From the NCBI GenBank assembly GCA_950096615.1, contig CATNCP010000024.1, positions 1 to 46,451 of the forward strand: a DNA stretch of 46,451 nt, written 5' to 3'. A program made the translations under genes and the position numbers. The DNA is from an uncultured Kangiella sp. (GTDB lineage: Bacteria; Pseudomonadota; Gammaproteobacteria; Enterobacterales; Kangiellaceae). A model generated the notes under the pieces. It saw only the letters and a list, made by a program, of their open reading frames with translations, was not told the origin of the DNA and made no database searches. This document shows, in pieces, positions 16,776 to 25,211 of the stretch (positions within the stretch are counted from its first letter, which is position 1; each line of letters begins with the position of its first letter).

Positions 16776-17567
16776 TTAGAATTTAGCGATGACTTGCTGG
16801 ATTTGATCTTTATTGACCATATCTGTGATAGCCTTCTGCAGTGATTCTAACTGCTTGTCTTTTATCGTTTTCTTGCTAAACATAAATGCCACACTATCGC
16901 TTGGGATATGTACATTCGATGCTTTGATTTTGTCATCAAGGCGTTTGCGTTTGATGATGTAGTGGCCTTCAACGGGATCGGCTAATACGCCATCAATTTC
17001 GCTATAAAGGATATTGAAGAAGCTTTGCTCGCCTGATTTAGAGTCCACAAACAGATCTGAGTATTGTGGGTGGTTCATCAGCTCGTAGACTTCTTTACCG
17101 TAGAAATAGTCGCTCGTAATGCCTACTTTTTGGCTCCGACTTAAGAAGCCGCTTAGAGTATTGCCATTGTAACTGTTGCTTTCACGGATAAAGAGCGTAA
17201 ATGATTCATCGCGATAAGAGGGTGAGAAGTTGGCAAACTCTTCACGATCCGGCGTGACAGTGGCGCCAGCTAGAACATCAAGCTCTCCTTTTTCCAAGTC
17301 AGTTAATAATTCAGTCCATGATTTTTCGACAAAAGTCACGTCACAGTTGATGGTATCAGCTGCTTGCTTAAAGATTTGTACATCAATACCGGTAATTTCA
17401 CCATTGCGTTCAAACTGGTACGGAGCGCGCGACTCCCACCCCATGCTTAAACTGCAATCACGTTTTGCTTTGCTGACCGCTTTTTCTGAATTTTCAGCTC
17501 CCTCGTCACCGCCACAAGCTGCTAACAGGAAGATAGTTAATATGGATATAAGCTTGGTCATTGTCAT
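16776..17567 (-). CDS. Family-3 extracellular solute-binding lipoprotein
   Basis: 263 residues. The signal ends in lipobox LLAAC (Cys18), so it is probably an outer- or inner-membrane-anchored lipoprotein. The rest is a SBP_bac_3 domain: GWESRAPYQFERNGEITGIDVQIFK is the usual first lobe, with the ELDVLAGATVTPDRE block typical of amino-acid-binding relatives. No permease or ATPase genes are adjacent, so it may be an orphan receptor or a sensor-like protein; the ligand is unknown. The start is supported by GGGGAGG 7 bases upstream. It is a separate transcription unit from rpoH (its terminator lies upstream) and from the APE cluster. Confidence 0.85.
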   Translation of the reverse strand: MTMTKLISILTIFLLAACGGDEGAENSEKAVSKAKRDCSLSMGWESRAPYQFERNGEITGIDVQIFKQAADTINCDVTFVEKSWTELLTDLEKGELDVLAGATVTPDREEFANFSPSYRDESFTLFIRESNSYNGNTLSGFLSRSQKVGITSDYFYGKEVYELMNHPQYSDLFVDSKSGEQSFFNILYSEIDGVLADPVEGHYIIKRKRLDDKIKASNVHIPSDSVAFMFSKKTIKDKQLESLQKAITDMVNKDQIQQVIAKF

Positions 17568-17792
17568 TGAGCGCCTCCCCAGTTCAGCGTTTATATATAT
17601 TGTGTGTATTTCATACTGCTACGAAATGTGAACTGGATCAAGTATTACGAGTTAAAATAGGTGTTTTTTTAGACAAAAAGTGTCAAATATTTATACATAG
17701 AGGATTTTTGAGTGACAAATTTGGTAACTATCGAGACATTTTTAGAGCTGCTGCTTGGCTCTGAAGTGAGGATAAAAACCAACTGGGCATAA

Positions 17793-17818
17793 AAAAAGCA
17801 GGCCGAAGCCTGCTTTTT
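17793..17818 (-). terminator. Rho-independent terminator of rpoH
   Basis: 11-base stem, AAAAAGCAGGC (17,793-17,803) with GCCTGCTTTTT (17,808-17,818), closed by a 4-base loop that reads TTCG on the minus strand, a very stable tetraloop. T-runs occur on both sides. It begins 17 bases after the rpoH stop. Confidence 0.9.
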
Positions 17819-17834
17819 ACGATAAAGCAAACGA

Positions 17835-18686
17835 TTAATTAATCGCATTCTTAATCTTATTCATGGCGTTCTTTTCTAGCTGACGTATACGCTCAGCTGA
17901 AACACCATACTTATCAGCCAGTTCATGCAAAGTTGCTTTTTGATCACCTAACCAGCGTTGCTTCAGGATATCTTGGCTACGATCATCTAATGTCTTCAAA
18001 GCATACATTAAACGCTCTTCGCGTTGACCCTGCCACTGTTCTTGCTCAATTTCTTGAGCGGGATCAGCATTGCTCGCCTCTAAGTAATGGACTGGTGCGT
18101 AAGCCGCGCCTTCATCATCCTCTTGGGCTGGTGCATCAAAAGCAGCATCACGAGCATTTAACCGGCCTTCCATGCGGCGAACTTCTTCAGGTTTGACCCC
18201 TAAATCGTCCGCAACAGCTTTAACTTCTTCATTGTTTAGCCAGTTCAATGATTTCTTCTTTGAACGTAAGTTAAAGAACAGTTTTCGTTGAGCTTTCGTT
18301 GTCGCAACCTTTACGATGCGCCAGTTACGTAATACATACTCGTGAATTTCGGCCTTAATCCAATGCACCGCGAACGATACTAGACGTACGCCAACGGTTG
18401 GATCGAAGCGTTTCACAGCCTTCATCAGGCCAATATTACCTTCCTGGATTAGATCTGCTTGAGGCAAACCGTAGCCACTGTAACTCCTTGCTATATGTAC
18501 GACAAAGCGTAAGTGAGCCATGACTAACTGGCGTGCAGCGTCGAGATCTTCTTTATCTCTGAAGCGGTGCGCTAATGCCTGTTCGTTTTCAGCGGAGAGA
18601 ACAGGTATGGCGTTGACCGTACTGACGTAACCGTCAATACTGCCTGTAGGTACCGCTAGCGCCATGTTCATTGGGATATTGCTCAT
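17835..18686 (-). CDS. rpoH: RNA polymerase heat-shock sigma factor (sigma-32)
   Basis: 283 residues, matching RpoH in length. Region 2 core-binding sequence is [18 protein letters not shown] (78-95). The RpoH box QRKLFFNLR (133-141) separates it from RpoD and RpoS. The C-terminal region-4 helix-turn-helix is [23 protein letters not shown]. It directs transcription of heat-shock chaperone and protease genes. The ribosome site AGGAGGGG lies 4-5 bases before the ATG. It lies in the usual ftsY-ftsE-ftsX-rpoH direction, but with yceI between it and ftsX. Two CIRCE elements lie just upstream, so HrcA repression is likely in addition to any post-transcriptional control. Confidence 0.97.
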   Translation of the reverse strand: MSNIPMNMALAVPTGSIDGYVSTVNAIPVLSAENEQALAHRFRDKEDLDAARQLVMAHLRFVVHIARSYSGYGLPQADLIQEGNIGLMKAVKRFDPTVGVRLVSFAVHWIKAEIHEYVLRNWRIVKVATTKAQRKLFFNLRSKKKSLNWLNNEEVKAVADDLGVKPEEVRRMEGRLNARDAAFDAPAQEDDEGAAYAPVHYLEASNADPAQEIEQEQWQGQREERLMYALKTLDDRSQDILKQRWLGDQKATLHELADKYGVSAERIRQLEKNAMNKIKNAIN

Positions 18687-18720
18687 TCATCCCCTCCTAA
18701 AATTAGTAGTTACGTTGATA

Positions 18721-18747
18721 CTAGCACTCTTTTGTCGAGAGTGCTAA
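18721..18747. promoter_or_regulatory. CIRCE element 1 (HrcA operator) upstream of rpoH
   Basis: CTAGCACTC-N9-GAGTGCTAA, one mismatch from the CIRCE consensus TTAGCACTC-N9-GAGTGCTAA with the exact 9-base spacer. It ends 35 bases before the rpoH start codon. CIRCE is bound by the repressor HrcA, which is usually tuned by GroEL. hrcA itself is not in the window. Confidence 0.9.
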
Positions 18748-18751
18748 TTTT

Positions 18752-18778
18752 TTAGCACTTTGTCAATAAGAGTGCTAA
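18752..18778. promoter_or_regulatory. CIRCE element 2 (HrcA operator) upstream of rpoH
   Basis: TTAGCACTT-N9-GAGTGCTAA, again one mismatch and the exact 9-base spacer. It lies 31 bases (about three helical turns) from element 1, so both would present on the same face of the DNA. Its spacer contains a TTGACA hexamer on the rpoH coding strand, but I cannot place a good -10 box after it. Confidence 0.88.
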
Positions 18779-18875
18779 ATATAGCAAAAAGTTTCAGCCT
18801 TTTGATCAAAAAACAGGTAAAGAATTGTCAATATCGACGGGGCTTTGATCGAAAGTGTTACAAGCAGATAATGCT

Positions 18876-18914
18876 CCTAGGCTAGTGTTGGGTAAGAGCG
18901 AAAACTAACCTAGG
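18876..18914. terminator. Hairpin after yceI, possible terminator
   Basis: CCTAGGCTAGT (18,876-18,886) pairs with ACTAACCTAGG (18,904-18,914) with one G-T/A-C type mismatch and a 17-base loop. It begins 8 bases after the yceI stop on the minus strand. There is no T-run, so it is only a weak terminator candidate; it could instead be a regulatory structure between yceI and rpoH. Confidence 0.35.
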
Positions 18915-18922
18915 AAGATCAA

Positions 18923-19501
18923 TTATTTAGCCGATGCTTCAACTTCAATAATGATGTGAACATCGTCAGCCACAGCTGGAACGCCGTAAGTCATGCCCCA
19001 CTCGGAGCGCTTTATAGTGCCTCGGGCTGAGAAACCGACATGTTGCTGTTCTGACATTGGGTGAATACCAGCTTTGTTAAGCGTTAAATCCAATGACACC
19101 GGATGTGTTTTGTCCAAAATGGTTAAGTCGCCGTGTAATACGCCCGTGTTGTCACCTGTTTTCTCTAACTTGGTACTCTTGAAACTGAGTTTTGAGTATT
19201 TTTCAACGTGGAAAAAGTCAGCATTTTTCATGTGATCGTTCCACTTTTTGTTTTCTAAATCGATAGAAGCGGCTTTTATTTCAACGTTGGTAGAGGATTG
19301 TGACCAATCGTCCTGATCAAAAGTTAGCTCACCACGGAACGTTGGGAACTTACCAAAAGAATTAGAAAAGCCTAGGTGGTTAATTTTAAAGATTATTTGG
19401 CTATGTACAGTATCAAACTCATACTCTACAGGCTCAGCTGAAGAGACGCTTGAGAAAGCAAAAGCGGTTGCGGCGACGATGCAAGTCATTAATTTTTTCA
19501 T
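18923..19501 (-). CDS. YceI-family periplasmic lipid-binding protein
   Basis: 192 residues with a Sec signal peptide (hydrophobic 8-18, cleavage near SSVSSA-EP). The mature part is a YceI lipocalin-like barrel: YEFDTVHSQIIFKINHLGFS opens the domain and is diagnostic, DLTILDKTHPVSLDL lies in the middle, and FSARGTIKRSEWGM is near the end. YceI proteins bind polyisoprenoids such as ubiquinone precursors in the periplasm. The ribosome site AAGGA lies about 8 bases before the ATG. A predicted promoter and an inverted repeat lie upstream, so it is probably a single-gene unit inserted between ftsX and rpoH. Confidence 0.92.
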   Translation of the reverse strand: MKKLMTCIVAATAFAFSSVSSAEPVEYEFDTVHSQIIFKINHLGFSNSFGKFPTFRGELTFDQDDWSQSSTNVEIKAASIDLENKKWNDHMKNADFFHVEKYSKLSFKSTKLEKTGDNTGVLHGDLTILDKTHPVSLDLTLNKAGIHPMSEQQHVGFSARGTIKRSEWGMTYGVPAVADDVHIIIEVEASAK

Positions 19502-19548
19502 GGTGGGTCCTTCGCTTAAAATATTGGGTTAATAAAAAAGATGGACTA

Positions 19549-19577
19549 TTTTTATCAAGCTTAACGCCATCTATCAA
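19549..19577 (-). promoter_or_regulatory. Predicted sigma-70 promoter of yceI
   Basis: On the minus strand TTGATA (19,572-19,577) and TAAAAA (19,549-19,554) are separated by 17 bases. This puts the transcript start about 40 bases before the yceI ATG. Confidence 0.4.
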
Positions 19578-19597
19578 ATGCATAGTATCAATATTGA

Positions 19598-19616
19598 CTA
19601 TTTGATCGGTAAATAG
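19598..19616. repeat. Inverted repeat upstream of yceI promoter
   Basis: CTATTT (19,598-19,603) and AAATAG (19,611-19,616) around a 7-base centre, about 20 bases upstream of the predicted -35 box. The placement suits a regulator-binding site, but the regulator is unknown. Confidence 0.3.
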
Positions 19617-19663
19617 TTGCAAGTTAAACAGCTGATAGCTGACTAAGATAAAAAGCTAATAAA

Positions 19664-20647
19664 TTATTGAGGATTAATGTCTTTTAGGTGTTTGCGAACG
19701 GAAACCCAGGCACCGATTAAACCAAGTAAAGCACCAATGACCAATAAACCAAGCGTGAAGCTAGGCGCCAATCCCAACAATGAAAACTCACTGCTATAAA
19801 GTTGAGCGAGTTGGCTGGTTGATTGTTTTAATAGCACGAACACCACGTTGACCATGAGAGCTGCTAATAAAGCTGCGATAAGGCCATACCAAAAACCGGC
19901 GTATAAGAAAGGGCGACGGATAAAAGCATCGGTGGCGCCGACGAGTTTAATCACCTGAATCTCTTCCCGACGGTTTAAAATAGCCAAGCGTATGGTGTTT
20001 CCAACAATCAAAAGAACGCCAAGTGCCAGCATTAAGCTGACAAATGTGGCGATTTGCTCTGAAATGGTAAGAATGGAGTTGTACTTCTTAATCCAGTCGC
20101 TGTCTAATTTGGCCTGATCGACTTGCGCCAAACCAGCAAGTTCTTGGGCTAGGGCTTCCAGTTCTTTAGGATCGCTAAAGGAAGCGGTGGGTTCTAAAGT
20201 GATGGTATAAGGCATCGGATTAGTATCAAGGTAATCTAAAGCATCACCAAAACCAGAGTAGTCTTTGAATTCACGCAAAGCATCGTCTTTAGTGACAAAA
20301 GTAACCTGTTCAAACTCTGGTCGAAGATTCAATTGTGCCAGTAAATTTTGGGCTTGCTTTTCCGTCGCAGAATCCTCCATGTATAACGCCATTTTGATAC
20401 CGCCGTCCCAGGATTGAGAGACTGCTTTGGCATTGGTCATGAATAAGTAAAAAGCAGATGGTAAAGCCAAAGCAATGGCTAACACCAAAATAGTCATTAA
20501 GCTGTTAGTCGGCTGGCGTAATATATCGAGCAGGGTTTGGATGCTGTTTTCTTTGTGTAGCTTCAGTGCAGTACGGAAGCGGTCGCGCAGGCTGACTTTA
20601 TAGCTGGTGGCGCTGGATTTCTTTGAACTGACTTTGTGATTACTCAT
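19664..20647 (-). CDS. ftsX: Cell-division protein FtsX
   Basis: 327 residues, the permease-like partner of FtsE. It has four membrane segments near 50-71, 203-225, 250-273 and 288-316. The large periplasmic loop between the first two (about 75-200) is the part that recruits septal murein-hydrolase activators. The N-terminal cytoplasmic stretch is basic (VSLRDRFRTALKLHKENS). It overlaps ftsE by 4 bases (ATGA), so the complex partners are translationally coupled. Confidence 0.96.
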   Translation of the reverse strand: MSNHKVSSKKSSATSYKVSLRDRFRTALKLHKENSIQTLLDILRQPTNSLMTILVLAIALALPSAFYLFMTNAKAVSQSWDGGIKMALYMEDSATEKQAQNLLAQLNLRPEFEQVTFVTKDDALREFKDYSGFGDALDYLDTNPMPYTITLEPTASFSDPKELEALAQELAGLAQVDQAKLDSDWIKKYNSILTISEQIATFVSLMLALGVLLIVGNTIRLAILNRREEIQVIKLVGATDAFIRRPFLYAGFWYGLIAALLAALMVNVVFVLLKQSTSQLAQLYSSEFSLLGLAPSFTLGLLVIGALLGLIGAWVSVRKHLKDINPQ

Positions 20648-21324
20648 GCGAAGTCCACCTCAGCCAGTTCATTGCGGATGGTGCGGCCTTCTTTCAGCGC
20701 GATGACTGGGTGCTTCATTCGTGCGATTAAACCTAAGTCGTGTGATGCGATAAGAACACTGACGCCGACCTGATTAAATTGAGCAAACAGATTCATAATA
20801 TCTTCAGATAATTCAGGATCCAAGTTCCCCGTTGGCTCATCCGCTAATAACAAGGGTGGTTTATTGACCACGGCGCGGGCGATGCCCACACGTTGCTGTT
20901 CTCCGCCAGAAAGCTGAATGGGCAATTGACGCTCTTTAGTCAATAAGCCAACTTTATCCAGCGCGGCACGCACTCGTTTAGGAATGTCACGATCGGAAAC
21001 GCCAGCAATGATTAAAGGCAAGGCGACATTATCGTAAACCGTGCGATCAAATAGCAGTCGGTGGTCTTGGAAAATCATGCCGATTTTTCGGCGATGGTAA
21101 GGAACCTGGCGATCTTTAACGTTAGAGATGTTGATATCATCAAGGATAATTTGCCCACGTGTGGGGCGCTCCATCAGGGCGATGAGTTTTAATAGCGTAC
21201 TTTTACCAGCACCACTGTGCCCGGTTAAAAAAGCCATTTCGCCACGCGGTAAGCCAAAGCTAACGCCTTTTAAGGCTTCGTGACCACCTGAGTATCGTTT
21301 AAAAACCTGATGGAATTCAATCAT
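20644..21324 (-). CDS. ftsE: Cell-division ATP-binding protein FtsE
   Basis: 226 residues, an ABC ATPase. Walker A is GHSGAGKST at 35-43, the signature is [14 protein letters not shown] near 138, Walker B is PLLLADEP, with the switch His in IASHDLG. With FtsX it controls septal peptidoglycan hydrolysis at the inner membrane. It starts 31 bases after the ftsY stop. Confidence 0.97.
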   Translation of the reverse strand: MIEFHQVFKRYSGGHEALKGVSFGLPRGEMAFLTGHSGAGKSTLLKLIALMERPTRGQIILDDINISNVKDRQVPYHRRKIGMIFQDHRLLFDRTVYDNVALPLIIAGVSDRDIPKRVRAALDKVGLLTKERQLPIQLSGGEQQRVGIARAVVNKPPLLLADEPTGNLDPELSEDIMNLFAQFNQVGVSVLIASHDLGLIARMKHPVIALKEGRTIRNELAEVDFA

Positions 21325-21355
21325 TTATAGTTATAAATATCCTATGGTTCAATTA

Positions 21356-22705
21356 TTATTGTTGCGACTCTGAATTAGCCTCTGAACCAAATAAAGCTTC
21401 AATAAAGTCGCTGGCGTTAAATTCTCGAAGGTCATCAATCCCTTCACCGACGCCAATAAAGCGGATTGGAATTTCGAGTTTATCCGCTAATGCAAAGATA
21501 ATACCACCTTTTGCCGTACCATCCAGTTTTGTGATCGTGACGCCGGTCAAATTAATGGATTTGTGGAACTGCTCGGCTTGGTTTAACGCATTTTGCCCAG
21601 TTCCAGCATCAACAACCAACATGACTTCATGCGGCGCGCTAGGGTCAAGTTTGTGCATGACACGTTTAACTTTAGCCAACTCGTCCATCAAATTGGATTT
21701 AGTGTGCAAACGTCCAGCGGTATCAGCAATCAGTACATCGATATCACGTCGCTGCGCAGATTGCAGTGCGTCATAAATAACAGAAGCACTGTCAGCACCA
21801 GTGTGTTGAGCGGTAACATGAATATTATTGCGCTCGCCCCACACTTGAAGTTGCTCGACCGCAGCGGCACGGAAGGTATCGCCAGCGGCTAGCATGACAG
21901 ACTTACCATCCTGCTGGAATTTTTTAGCAAGTTTACCAATGGTGGTGGTTTTACCTACACCATTAACGCCAACCATCAAAATAACATGAGGTTTATGAGT
22001 TAATTCCAGTGGGGCGCTACAAGGTTCAAGGATCTCTGAAAGGAGCAGCCTAAGTCTGTCCATTAGAGCTTGTGCATCTTTAAGCTCTTTGCGTTCGGAC
22101 TTTTCAGTAAGGTCGTCAATGATTCGACGGGTGGCTTCGACACCAACATCCGCCATTAACAACTGGGTTTCGATGTCTTCCAGCAACTCTTCATCAATTT
22201 GCTTACTGCCGAGCACTAAATCCGCGATGCCACTCGTAAGTTGCGTACGGGTTTTGCTAAGACCGCTTTTTAGACGTGCGAAAAAACCTTTTTTAGTGGG
22301 TTTTTCTTGAGTGTCGCCAGTGGTTGACGGAGTGTCATTAGCCTCGTCAACAGGAGCTTGCTCTTCAGTTGTGTCGTTAATCGTATCTGCGACAACCTCT
22401 TCCGTTTCTTCCGCTAAATCAACTGGCTCATTAGATTGATTTGCCCGATCAGCAAGGTTAGGAGGGGTATTGTCGGCGGCTTCCGTCAGTTCTGGCGCTG
22501 CTTCTTCAGAAGTTTCAAGGGCGTCAGCATCCAGCTGTTGCTCCAAATCTTCCTCAATCGCCTGCTCCAGCGCTTCTTCAGCTTGCTCAAGCTTTTCCTC
22601 TAATTCTTCGGGCGTGGAGTTACTGTCAGATTCGTTGGACGGAGTTTCTTCTTTCTTGCCAAACCAGCCAAAAAGGCCGCGTTTTTTAGATTTGTCATCG
22701 CTCAT
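21356..22705 (-). CDS. ftsY: Signal recognition particle receptor FtsY
   Basis: 449 residues. The N-terminal part (about 1-140) is very acidic and low in complexity (the A domain). A basic-hydrophobic linker GFFARLKSGLSKTRTQL begins the N domain. The G domain holds GVNGVGKTTTIGKLA (near 246), DTAGRLHTK, TKLDGTAKGG and the closing GVGEGIDDLREF. It receives SRP-ribosome complexes at the inner membrane and hydrolyses GTP with Ffh. It is divergent from rsmD, with about 100 bases between the two starts. Confidence 0.97.
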   Translation of the reverse strand: MSDDKSKKRGLFGWFGKKEETPSNESDSNSTPEELEEKLEQAEEALEQAIEEDLEQQLDADALETSEEAAPELTEAADNTPPNLADRANQSNEPVDLAEETEEVVADTINDTTEEQAPVDEANDTPSTTGDTQEKPTKKGFFARLKSGLSKTRTQLTSGIADLVLGSKQIDEELLEDIETQLLMADVGVEATRRIIDDLTEKSERKELKDAQALMDRLRLLLSEILEPCSAPLELTHKPHVILMVGVNGVGKTTTIGKLAKKFQQDGKSVMLAAGDTFRAAAVEQLQVWGERNNIHVTAQHTGADSASVIYDALQSAQRRDIDVLIADTAGRLHTKSNLMDELAKVKRVMHKLDPSAPHEVMLVVDAGTGQNALNQAEQFHKSINLTGVTITKLDGTAKGGIIFALADKLEIPIRFIGVGEGIDDLREFNASDFIEALFGSEANSESQQ

Positions 22706-22805
22706 GAGCCGATCAGAACCTTATCTATTTATTCAACACAATAAAAGCGCTATCCTACCACTTTAGGCAAGCAAGCGTCAGCTTTTTACCGAGGGTAAGC
22801 GGCAC

Positions 22806-23414
22806 ATGGCCAATCGTGAAAAATACTTGGATAGCGCTCGTCGCACGACAAAGAAGCCCAATAAAAGCGGGCAGTTTCGAGTTATCGGCGGACAGTGGAA
22901 AGGTCGAAAATTAAAGTTTATTGAAGTTGAAGGACTAAGACCAAGTTTAGACCGAGTGCGTGAGACACTATTCAATTGGCTGCAAAGTAATATTCATGGT
23001 GCTCGTTGCCTAGACCTATTTGCAGGCTCCGGTGCTATTGGCATTGAAGCCCTTTCTCGAGGCGCGTCGCATTTAGACTTTGTCGAATTAAATAAAAAGG
23101 CTGTGCGGCAGCTTGAAACTAATCTCGGCCTTTTAGACGCTGATGATGGCAATGTCATTCATCAGGACGCTAAACAGTTTTTAGACAAAATCGACCAAGC
23201 CTACGACATTATTTTTATTGACCCACCGTTCCATAAAGGCATCGCACAAGAGATCTTGAGTAAGTTAGCACAAACTAACCTGCTCAAAGAGGGTGCGCTT
23301 ATATACTTAGAAATGGAGCAAAACTTAGAAGTAGATATCCCGCAAAGCTGGGAGCTATTAAAAGATAAAAAAGCAGGCCAGCTGCAGTATCGGTTGTACC
23401 GAGTCATTAGATGA
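22806..23414 (+). CDS. rsmD: 16S rRNA m2G966 methyltransferase RsmD
   Basis: 202 residues. The sequence GQWKGRKLKFIEVEGLRPSLDRVRETLFNWL is the RsmD N-terminal signature. The SAM site is CLDLFAGSGAIGIEALSRGA (near 72) and the catalytic motif is IDPPFHKG (near 139). It methylates N2 of G966 in 16S rRNA. The divergent rsmD/ftsY arrangement is common in gammaproteobacteria. Confidence 0.95.
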   Translation: MANREKYLDSARRTTKKPNKSGQFRVIGGQWKGRKLKFIEVEGLRPSLDRVRETLFNWLQSNIHGARCLDLFAGSGAIGIEALSRGASHLDFVELNKKAVRQLETNLGLLDADDGNVIHQDAKQFLDKIDQAYDIIFIDPPFHKGIAQEILSKLAQTNLLKEGALIYLEMEQNLEVDIPQSWELLKDKKAGQLQYRLYRVIR

Positions 23415-23438
23415 AAGGTGTTAGGACTTAACACCTTT
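23414..23438. terminator. Bidirectional terminator between rsmD and the lipoprotein gene
   Basis: Perfect 10-base stem, AAAGGTGTTA (23,414-23,423) and TAACACCTTT (23,429-23,438), 5-base loop. It begins at the last base of the rsmD stop and ends 10 bases before the stop of the convergent gene. Confidence 0.7.
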
Positions 23439-23448
23439 GCAATTCGCA

Positions 23449-23994
23449 CTATTTATTAAAGGTTTTAGATTGTTTTTCAATGTAATCAATAAGTGCGTTA
23501 AACATCGGGTACCAGTTATTTTGATCGTTAACGCCAGACCAAACGTAGTCAAAGTGCGTCTCGGTAATAAAATAATCTTCCAAGTCATCAGGATTGGTTA
23601 AAATAAATTGCCCATGATAGTCATTGCCTTTACCACGTGAATCAAATCTAAGCCAAAGGAACGGTTTGTAATGTGTATAGGCTTTATTAATTCCGATTCT
23701 ATCAGTGACGGAGCCGACTTTATCTTGTAAACCTTGCCTAATAATTTTAGTTTCGAGATCTTCTAAAGTCATTAGCTCGTCAAAATAACCGATTTTGTTT
23801 AGTTGTCCAATTATGAACTCGTCATCGGGTACTAAAAGTAAGGTTTTGTGCTGATCTAAATTGATGTCTTGGCTTTTAACGGTAGTGGCTACTTCATTGG
23901 TAGGTAGGCGACCATCAGGGTCAAGTTCAGAAACTTTCATTGAGCTACAAGCCGAAATAAAGAGTATAAGAGTCAAAAAAATTAATTGTTTCAT
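23449..23994 (-). CDS. Lipoprotein of unknown function
   Basis: 181 residues with a lipoprotein signal: hydrophobic 4-14 and lipobox ISAC (Cys16). The residues after it (SSMK) do not have Asp at +2, so outer-membrane sorting is expected. I do not recognise the soluble part. It is polar, with aromatic-rich stretches near the end (YVWSGVNDQNNWYPMFNALIDYIEK). It is a single-gene unit convergent with rsmD, AT-rich upstream. Confidence 0.7.
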   Translation of the reverse strand: MKQLIFLTLILFISACSSMKVSELDPDGRLPTNEVATTVKSQDINLDQHKTLLLVPDDEFIIGQLNKIGYFDELMTLEDLETKIIRQGLQDKVGSVTDRIGINKAYTHYKPFLWLRFDSRGKGNDYHGQFILTNPDDLEDYFITETHFDYVWSGVNDQNNWYPMFNALIDYIEKQSKTFNK

Positions 23995-24077
23995 TTATTA
24001 TCCTTAAATATTGTTTAATGGAGTCAAAAATTTCATATAAAAAAGAGTTGCATGTTAATTATTCTTTAATAAAAGAT

Positions 24078-24365
24078 TTAGTTTTTGTACAAAACACGAA
24101 TCAAGTGATACCCAAAGCGTGTTTTAACTGGTCCAATAACACTTTTCTCGTCACTGTCTTTAACAAATACGGCTTGGTCAAAAGGTTTTACCATAGCCCC
24201 TTTTTTAAATTCGCCAAGATCACCGCCCTGCTTCTTAGATGGGCAGGTCGAGTGTTTTTTAGCTAAGGTCGCGAAATCAGCGCCCTTCTCTATTTTGGTC
24301 TTAAGTGCTTGAGCTTCTGCTTCAGTTTTAACCAAGATGTGTAATGCTGCGGCTTTATTGTTCAT
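24078..24365 (-). CDS. ppiC: Parvulin-type peptidyl-prolyl isomerase PpiC
   Basis: 95 residues, a single stand-alone parvulin domain with no signal peptide, close to the length of E. coli PpiC. AALHILVKTEAEAQ opens the domain, CPSKKQGGDLGEFKKGAMVKPFDQAVF is the core, and GYHLIRVL closes it with the conserved His. It is cytoplasmic and isomerises Xaa-Pro bonds. It lies downstream of rsmJ, 20 bases away, and may share its transcript. Confidence 0.93.
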   Translation of the reverse strand: MNNKAAALHILVKTEAEAQALKTKIEKGADFATLAKKHSTCPSKKQGGDLGEFKKGAMVKPFDQAVFVKDSDEKSVIGPVKTRFGYHLIRVLYKN

Positions 24366-24385
24366 AGGGAGTTGTCGTGGTGCTT

Positions 24386-25168
24386 CTAGAGTGAAGGAGA
24401 TGATAGCACATATACATCAAAGCGATTGCCTTTGCTTTCGATGCTCATCGAGGGGTTTTGCTCATTAAGATAGGGCGCGTAGCTGGGTCTTTTGACCACC
24501 ACGCGGTATTTAGCGTGGTTAAGTGCGACGGGTAATAGTTCGTCTGCATCGGGATCGGCGCCGACCAACAACTTCACTAAGCGCATTTCTTTTTTTACTG
24601 CTGCGCTCTTGGACTTCGGTGGGAACATCGGATCCAAGTAAATAATATCAGGCTGTTGTTGCTGACTTAAGTGCTCGATCAACTGTACGGACTGGCCTTG
24701 GTGTAGGGAAAAGTCCGAGTGAAATAATTCAACACTGGATTGTTGAGCGCGTTGAATAGCATCAGCAAGAAGGCTAGCGACAAAAGGAGAGCGTTCAATC
24801 ATGCGCAAGGAGCAGCCCAGACTACGGAGCTCTGCAGCATCCCTACCCAAGCCGGCTGTAGCATCTAAGATTGTGGGGTTCCAGTTATGTTTAAGACCGC
24901 AAGCCTTGGCGATATGTTGCTTGCGCCCTCCTCCGTGTTGACGTCGATAGGCGATGGTGCCAGCTGTCAAATCAAGCGAAAAATTGGCTTCTTTATTATC
25001 GAGCGGTGCAGCAAAAGATAAAAAAGGCACAGTATTCTCGATATTGTAGTAGAAGTAGCCGTGATATTGGCTAACTTCAGATTGGTCAGTGACAGTAGGC
25101 AAGTCCCTCAGTAAACTAGGGGCGTGCGGAGTATTGGGCTTAGCTAAAAAAGCAAAGTTCGCTGACAC
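24386..25168 (-). CDS. rsmJ: 16S rRNA m2G1516 methyltransferase RsmJ
   Basis: 260 residues. GRKQHIAKACGLK followed by ILDATAGLGRDAAELRSLGC (the SAM site, near 97-116) and IIYLDPMFPPKSKSAAVKKEMR (the catalytic DPMFP motif, near 175) are characteristic of RsmJ (YhiQ). It methylates N2 of G1516 in 16S rRNA. It is divergent from the pseudouridine synthase gene, with about 43 bases between the starts. Confidence 0.94.
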   Translation of the reverse strand: MSANFAFLAKPNTPHAPSLLRDLPTVTDQSEVSQYHGYFYYNIENTVPFLSFAAPLDNKEANFSLDLTAGTIAYRRQHGGGRKQHIAKACGLKHNWNPTILDATAGLGRDAAELRSLGCSLRMIERSPFVASLLADAIQRAQQSSVELFHSDFSLHQGQSVQLIEHLSQQQQPDIIYLDPMFPPKSKSAAVKKEMRLVKLLVGADPDADELLPVALNHAKYRVVVKRPSYAPYLNEQNPSMSIESKGNRFDVYVLSSPSL

Positions 25169-25211
25169 AAAAAATCCTATAGTTAAAGCTTAAAAAGCAA
25201 ATTAAATCAAT

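Noticed and set aside
16597-16779. 60-residue plus-strand reading frame with a hydrophobic start, between the APE cluster and the solute-binding gene
   Set aside because: It overlaps the start of the first APE gene and runs through the terminator hairpin of the solute-binding gene; no family match and no clear reason to be real.
18761-18766. TTGACA (minus strand) in the spacer of CIRCE element 2 as the rpoH -35 box
   Set aside because: At 16-18 bases downstream the sequence is GCACTC/CACTCT/ACTCTC, which is not a plausible -10 box; noted with the operator but not called a promoter.
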